NCBI GenBank assembly: GCA_036520615.1 | Contig: DATDJI010000027.1 | Location: 62,001-126,000 of the forward strand | Reading direction: 5' to 3' | DNA: 64,000 nt | Origin: CAMCXE01 sp036520615 | GTDB lineage: Bacteria; Pseudomonadota; Gammaproteobacteria; Pseudomonadales; Cellvibrionaceae | Shown here: in pieces, positions 60,657 through 64,000 of the stretch | Layout: the number at the start of each line of letters is the position of its first letter | Position numbering within the stretch: position 1 is the stretch's first letter | Notes under the pieces: generated by a model | What the model saw: only the letters and a program-made list of their open reading frames with translations | Databases searched by the model: none | What the model was told of the DNA's origin: nothing | Made by a program: the position numbers and the translations under genes

Positions 60657-60718
60657 GGAGCTACCAAGTCAAAGCGCTCGGACGCAGCAGAGCTGCGCCG
60701 CTGTTTGAGGCGTTAAGC
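60657..60718 (+). repeat. integron attC-like palindrome
   Basis: The right end GCGTTAAGC contains GTTAAGC, matching the integron core GTTRRRY. Inside is an imperfect hairpin: TCAAA (60669-60673) pairs with TTTGA (60704-60708), and CGGACGCAGC pairs with GCTGCGCCG around AGA. The left core is degenerate (GGAGCTACCAAG against the expected GGCGCTTAAC). A small ORF begins six bases after the core, at 60724, exactly the spacing of gene-cassette starts. No integrase is in the window. It may be a relict or CALIN-type site. Confidence 0.45.
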
Positions 60719-60723
60719 GCCAA

Positions 60724-61008
60724 ATGAACGAAGCCGAAATCTACAATAAGCTTGAAAAAATAAGAGCAGAATTAAACCCTGCTTCCTTTGAGGCTGAATC
60801 CTCTATCACAAAGGTTGTGATTAATAATGAGGTGTTCGAGCAGAGAATCTGGTTAGAATCGTACGAAAACTCTAAGCTATTTGTGTTTTTGCTAGAGATG
60901 GAAAAACCCCTACAGGCGAAAACATATTGCCTAGGCCTGCAAGTCGGCTCGGACGGGAAAACTAAGTATCTTAGTAACGAGCAGCTGTGGGATATGGGCA
61001 TACCTTAG
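60724..61008 (+). CDS. hypothetical cassette-like protein
   Basis: 94 residues, acidic, soluble, no signal peptide. It has an alternating helix-strand pattern (MNEAEIYNKLEKIRAEL, KVVINNEVFEQRIWLESYENSKLFVFLLEM) and ends DMGIP. Not recognised as any family. It starts just after the attC-like core with no obvious Shine-Dalgarno, as many cassette genes do. Small, unlike its neighbours and on the same strand. Confidence 0.6.
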   Translation: MNEAEIYNKLEKIRAELNPASFEAESSITKVVINNEVFEQRIWLESYENSKLFVFLLEMEKPLQAKTYCLGLQVGSDGKTKYLSNEQLWDMGIP

Positions 61009-61095
61009 TCAAGCACTTAGCAGTGTAGTGATATAGTAAATTTGGTCATCTAATTAGACGTGATATCCTCACGCCAATCATAAAAAGGAGCTCAC

Positions 61096-61395
61096 ATGTC
61101 AACGATGTCTGAACTAATTGGCTCTCAGTTACTAGCCTATGAAATAGAAGCTGGGAATGCGGGATTTCAATTTAGTGTCGGTTCTTTGTCTGTGTATAAT
61201 CTAATTGACATTCTTGGCGAGCTCGAATCATTAGTTGGTAGCAAAGTTACCTCCGTTATATTTACAAAGGAAGGGAATCTTGAAATTGAGTTTAGTAGCA
61301 ACTCTCGCTTAATAGTGTCTTTAAATCCTAATCACTACACAAGTCCAGAAGCTTTTTGTATGCGCTTTAAAACAGGTGTTGTAGTTGTTGAATAA
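61096..61395 (+). CDS. hypothetical soluble protein
   Basis: 99 residues with GGAG at the right distance. No signal peptide. Alternating strands and helices (ELIGSQLLAYEIEAG, VYNLIDILGELESLVGSKVTSVIFTKEGNLEIEFSS, RLIVSL), resembling small immunity- or SMI1-like proteins in general appearance only. No family recognised. Directly followed by repeat A. Confidence 0.65.
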   Translation: MSTMSELIGSQLLAYEIEAGNAGFQFSVGSLSVYNLIDILGELESLVGSKVTSVIFTKEGNLEIEFSSNSRLIVSLNPNHYTSPEAFCMRFKTGVVVVE

Positions 61396-61413
61396 TTTAA
61401 CTTGGGTCAATAG

Positions 61414-61537
61414 TTAGCGTGGGTTCGCGCAGCTACCCACCATTGAGCCCTCAGCCGAGGATCACTATTTTGAATTGCGAGGTTAGGGCTGCGCTATGGT
61501 GGATTGTCGCTTTGGTCTGAATCCACCCTGCGGGTTT
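61414..61537 (+). repeat. ~120-bp double-hairpin repeat, copy A
   Basis: The first hairpin, GTGGGT...ACCCAC, is followed by about 60 bases and a second, GGTGGATT...AATCCACC. Shared blocks with copies B and C: GTTCGCG-AGC, CTATTT, GCTGCG, and GGATTGTCGCTTT. It is bracketed by ATTTAAC (61395-61401) and GTTAAAT (61619-61625). Confidence 0.75.
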
Positions 61538-61640
61538 CTTTAAAATTAAATTTGATCGACCTTACGAGTTGACGCTCGATTTTAAACCAAAACCAATCCA
61601 GTTTGGTGTGTGCAAAGCGTTAAATGAGTCAAAAATTAAA

Positions 61641-61925
61641 ATGATGATCAATGTTTTAAAATTTATAGTCGTTTGCGCATTCTTTAGTGCAACGGTTTTT
61701 GCGCCCACTTATTTTGCATACGAAGGAAATATTTTTGAATCAAACAATTATCCTGCGCTATTCGAAGTCATAAAATATTCTTATTATTTTGGTATTGCTA
61801 TAGCTTGGTTTGTAGTCAACAGCTTTATTTTCAAAACAAACTCAGTTGTAGCGAATACTATCTCATTTTTATTGTACATATATTTTTTAATGTTAGGCGG
61901 CGTAGCTGCTGGCGTTGGTGTGTAG
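61641..61925 (+). CDS. hypothetical small membrane protein
   Basis: About 94 residues from ATG 61641; a longer frame from a TTG at 61569 is unlikely. Three hydrophobic segments: MINVLKFIVVCAFFSATVFAPTYFAY, IKYSYYFGIAIAWFVVNSFIF and ISFLLYIYFLMLGGVAAGVGV. No recognised family. It lies between repeats A and B and on the same strand as its neighbours. Confidence 0.5.
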   Translation: MMINVLKFIVVCAFFSATVFAPTYFAYEGNIFESNNYPALFEVIKYSYYFGIAIAWFVVNSFIFKTNSVVANTISFLLYIYFLMLGGVAAGVGV

Positions 61926-61952
61926 CATACAAATTCATAAGATGTATCAATT

Positions 61953-62070
61953 GTAGAGTGAGTTCGCGAAGCAACCCACCGTCGAGCTCGCAGCGGAGAA
62001 TTGCTATTTAGGAGGTCTGTGCTGCGAAATGATGGATTGTCGCTTCTCTCAAATCCATCCTACGGATTTT
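61953..62070 (+). repeat. ~120-bp double-hairpin repeat, copy B
   Basis: Same order as copy A: GAGTTCGCGAAGCAACCCACC, CTATTT, GTGCTGCGAAATG, ATGGATTGTCGCTT, AATCCATCC. Shorter by about seven bases in the middle. Confidence 0.75.
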
Positions 62071-62086
62071 TTCAAAATAAGGATTG

Positions 62087-62113
62087 ATTTAACGATTTTC
62101 AATCTCGTTAAAT
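62087..62113. promoter_or_regulatory. 9-bp inverted repeat upstream of the FMN reductase
   Basis: ATTTAACGA and TCGTTAAAT are perfect arms with a 9-base spacer, 16 bases before the reductase ATG. Likely an operator or a core-site pair; the same 7-mers also bracket repeat A. Confidence 0.5.
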
Positions 62114-62129
62114 TAACGCGGGTTCACTA

Positions 62130-62690
62130 ATGGAAATTATCGAGAGCATAAATTTTTTAGCTATTTCTGGAAGCTTAAGGAAAGCTTCATACAACACTGC
62201 GGCACTAAATGCTTTGAGAATTTTGGCGCCTAACCATACTGATATTGCTGTCTTTAGCAAGCTCGGTGAAATCCCTTTATTTAATCCAGACCGTGAAGGC
62301 GAGCAAATTCCTGTTCTTGAAGAGTTGCGTAGGCTAATTGCTCAAGCTGACGGTTTAATTATTGCCAGCCCTGAATATGCACATGGTATAAGTGGCGTAT
62401 TGAAAAATTCGTTAGACTGGCTGGTAAGTGGTTTTGAATTTGTGAATAAGCCAATTATGCTTATAAATACTTCTCCACGAGCTAACATTGCACTGGATTC
62501 TTTGCGTGAAATTGTTAAAACAATGTCGGGCGTAATTGTCGAGAGTTCCTGTGTCTCTGTGCCTTTATTGGGTAGTGGTATGGATTGCCAACAAATAGTT
62601 AAGCATGCTGAGTTTTCAGCTTTGCTTTGTTCTGGGCTGAAAGAATTTAGCCAAGTAGTACAACAGCTAAAAATTAACAAGTCGCCGTAA
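62130..62690 (+). CDS. NADPH-dependent FMN reductase family protein
   Basis: 186 residues, flavodoxin-like fold. FMN phosphate loop ISGSLRKASYN at the N-terminus, LFNPDREGEQIPVLEELRR, and the signature IIASPEYAHGISGVLKNSLDWL. Such reductases use NAD(P)H to reduce flavins, quinones or azo compounds. It starts after a 9-bp inverted repeat and lies between repeats B and C. Solitary and intact. Confidence 0.9.
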   Translation: MEIIESINFLAISGSLRKASYNTAALNALRILAPNHTDIAVFSKLGEIPLFNPDREGEQIPVLEELRRLIAQADGLIIASPEYAHGISGVLKNSLDWLVSGFEFVNKPIMLINTSPRANIALDSLREIVKTMSGVIVESSCVSVPLLGSGMDCQQIVKHAEFSALLCSGLKEFSQVVQQLKINKSP

Positions 62691-62710
62691 CCCGTAAGCT
62701 GGATCAGTCG

Positions 62711-62832
62711 TAGGGAGGTTCGCGAAGCAGCATTCTATCGGGCTAGCAGAAACCAATAATATTTGGAATTGCGTGATAGAGGCTGCGAAATGGCGGATTG
62801 TCGCTTTACCTCAAATCCACCTTAGAGGTTTT
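62711..62832 (+). repeat. ~120-bp double-hairpin repeat, copy C
   Basis: The most diverged copy: GAGGTTCGCGAAGC, ATATTTGGAATTGCG, GGCTGCGAAATGG, CGGATTGTCGCTTTACCTC, AAATCCACC. The first hairpin has decayed but the second is kept. Confidence 0.7.
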
Positions 62833-62913
62833 GGCCCCGCTAAATAAGTATTCGAAGCCTTATAAAAAATACTTAAGATGCCCAAACCCACAATAATATT
62901 TAGGTAGCCTGTA

Positions 62914-63300
62914 ATGGGTATTAAAATTTTCAAAGTGATATTTTTTTTCGTGGGCGTTTTGATATTGATTGATGCTTTATTGCCCACTGTAGAAGCTGAT
63001 CGAGAAATCAGTGAACTCCAGCGCAAAAGTAGGAAGCTTTCTGGCAACTACATTATTATCTTTAAAGACGATTTTAAATGCTCTGTGGATTTAGCCGATG
63101 AGGATACAGTCAATTTTAGGCCGAATGAGCGTGTAACGGTTAAGTCAACTCGGTTCACCCGCGAGTGTGTACACATTGAAAAAAGTGGCGTTGAGCTATA
63201 TCGAGACTCTTATTGGCGAATACTTTTCGTTTTAGGTGCGCTGCTGTGTATTGGTTATGGTGTCAGCAAAATCAATTTCGAAAATTGGTGGCGGCGCTGA
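62914..63300 (+). CDS. hypothetical membrane protein with two TM helices
   Basis: 128 residues. N-terminal TM (FKVIFFFVGVLILIDALL) and C-terminal TM (ILFVLGALLCIGYGVSKI) flank a soluble charged loop of about 70 residues (SGNYIIIFKDDFKCSVDLADEDTVNF). No family recognised. The ATG is an AUG after GTAATG-type context with weak Shine-Dalgarno. Last ORF of the repeat-separated group. Confidence 0.6.
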   Translation: MGIKIFKVIFFFVGVLILIDALLPTVEADREISELQRKSRKLSGNYIIIFKDDFKCSVDLADEDTVNFRPNERVTVKSTRFTRECVHIEKSGVELYRDSYWRILFVLGALLCIGYGVSKINFENWWRR

Positions 63301-63557
63301 GATTTTGTAGCTCAATTATTAGCCGAAAGCTATAACGTATCGTGTGCTGAATAAGCTTGGAAAAAAATCAAAAAATGGCTTTGGCCCGAATAGTGACAAT
63401 TAAAAAATGAAAATCTAACAAGGCGCTTTTTGAACCTGATACAAGCCGCGTACTGCAGGAAACACTTAAATTCAAAAGCCCACTTTAAAAGGCCGCGATA
63501 AAAACACCATAGTCTTGTGATACTTCTGTGAGGAATTGAGCCTCTTGCAGGGGCATT

Positions 63558-63585
63558 CTGTGTGGGCGTTATCCAACTCACACAG
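63558..63585. promoter_or_regulatory. 7-bp inverted repeat before the spondin gene
   Basis: CTGTGTG (63558-63564) and CACACAG (63579-63585), a 14-base spacer, directly upstream of the Shine-Dalgarno. A possible operator or leader hairpin. The other ~250 bases between 63301 and 63557 hold nothing I can identify. Confidence 0.45.
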
Positions 63586-63595
63586 GACTTATATT

Positions 63596-64000
63596 ATGAA
63601 AATTCCTTTCAGCTTACTCTGTGCTGGCGCTTGTCTGTTCAGCGCTTCTGCCTTCGCAGCTTCTTATAAAGTAGAAATTCAAAATCTTACCCAGGGAATT
63701 TATTTTGCGCCGCTGTTGGTGGCAACTCATGGTAGTGATGTGTCCTTATTTCAAGCGGGCATGCCTGCGTCGGCCAATTTACAAAAACTCGCCGAAGGGG
63801 CCGACAATAGCGGGTTTATAACGCAGCTTACTGCCGCAGGTGCAATGCCCATACAAAACCCGGCCGATGGCCTTTTAGCCCCTGGGGCCAAGGTGATGGT
63901 GGATTTGGGCATGCCGGATGAACAGCACCGGCAGTTGAGCATCATCGGCATGATAGTGCCGAGCAATGACGGCTTTGTTGCCCTGCATAAGCTTGCGCTA
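63596..64000 (+). CDS. spondin-domain exported protein (partial)
   Basis: 135 codons to the window edge, no stop. Signal peptide MKIPFSLLCAGACLFSASAFA, then YKVEIQNLTQGIYFAPLLVATH, the hallmark start of the bacterial Spondin_N domain, and GFVALHKLAL at the edge. These small secreted proteins are of unknown function, often near extracytoplasmic stress or adhesion genes. ATG at 63596 has AGGA upstream. Confidence 0.85.
   Translation, partial: MKIPFSLLCAGACLFSASAFAASYKVEIQNLTQGIYFAPLLVATHGSDVSLFQAGMPASANLQKLAEGADNSGFITQLTAAGAMPIQNPADGLLAPGAKVMVDLGMPDEQHRQLSIIGMIVPSNDGFVALHKLAL

Noticed and set aside
61414..62832. CRISPR array
   Set aside because: Only three diverged ~120-bp copies with ORF-sized intervals; no short regular repeats or spacers and no cas genes.

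Overview
The window looks like a chromosomal segment of a Cellvibrionaceae-type gammaproteobacterium (Cellvibrio / Saccharophagus / Teredinibacter relatives). This is an inference. It rests on secreted lipoproteins with long poly-serine linkers, a class I adenylate cyclase, the gene order pyrG-kdsA-eno-ftsB-ispD-ispF, the rplU-rpmA-obgE-proB block beside a divergent ispB, and cobalamin-salvage, cbb3-assembly and ovothiol genes. No rRNA, tRNA, CRISPR array or complete insertion sequence was recognised.

Layout. 0-5 kb: start of a leftward gene, an MBL-fold hydrolase, an ECF-sigma operon, then a leftward accessory group: DUF3465 protein, a Tsi2-like immunity gene, a Tse2-like toxin gene broken by two compensating frameshifts, and a frameshifted small membrane protein. 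5-14 kb: housekeeping (pgi, ispB, a chemoreceptor, rplU-rpmA-obgE-proB, ccoS and a SafE-like membrane protein). 14-18.5 kb: DUF3142 protein, a large exported helical protein with two frameshifts, and a KAP P-loop NTPase frameshifted at a CA repeat. 18.6-30 kb: hemB, a truncated haemoglobin/reductase pair with an FNR/Anr-type box upstream, btuF-like and cobQ with facing start codons, cyaA, a nitroreductase, moeB, prmC, slyD. 30-38 kb: rhlE-like helicase and the pyrG-to-ispF run.

39-50 kb is a coherent accessory cluster: a poly-Ser CotH-kinase lipoprotein, DUF4956 membrane protein, VTC-type polyphosphate polymerase, OprO/P-like porin, a second poly-Ser CotH/lamin-tail lipoprotein and a PiT phosphate transporter. 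I read it as a phosphate/polyphosphate-linked cell-surface phosphorylation system. 50-58.7 kb: a Gln/Arg-rich exported protein, VF530, MATE, MgtE, and ovoA with a PLP lyase that is probably ovoB, which would complete ovothiol synthesis.

58.7-63.3 kb is an AT-rich accessory region. A defence-like reverse transcriptase with a helical C-terminal half is preceded by a previously unlisted 27-codon, strongly basic leader ORF that overlaps its start by ATGA and carries the only strong Shine-Dalgarno. A consensus-like promoter stands just upstream. Downstream come an integron attC-like palindrome and then small unrelated ORFs on one strand, separated by three diverged ~120-bp double-hairpin repeats. 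The window ends inside a spondin-domain gene.

Frameshifts (about six) fall only in accessory genes between 3.9 and 18.5 kb, while every housekeeping gene is intact. That argues for real decay or phase-type switching, although sequencing error in short runs cannot be excluded from sequence alone.
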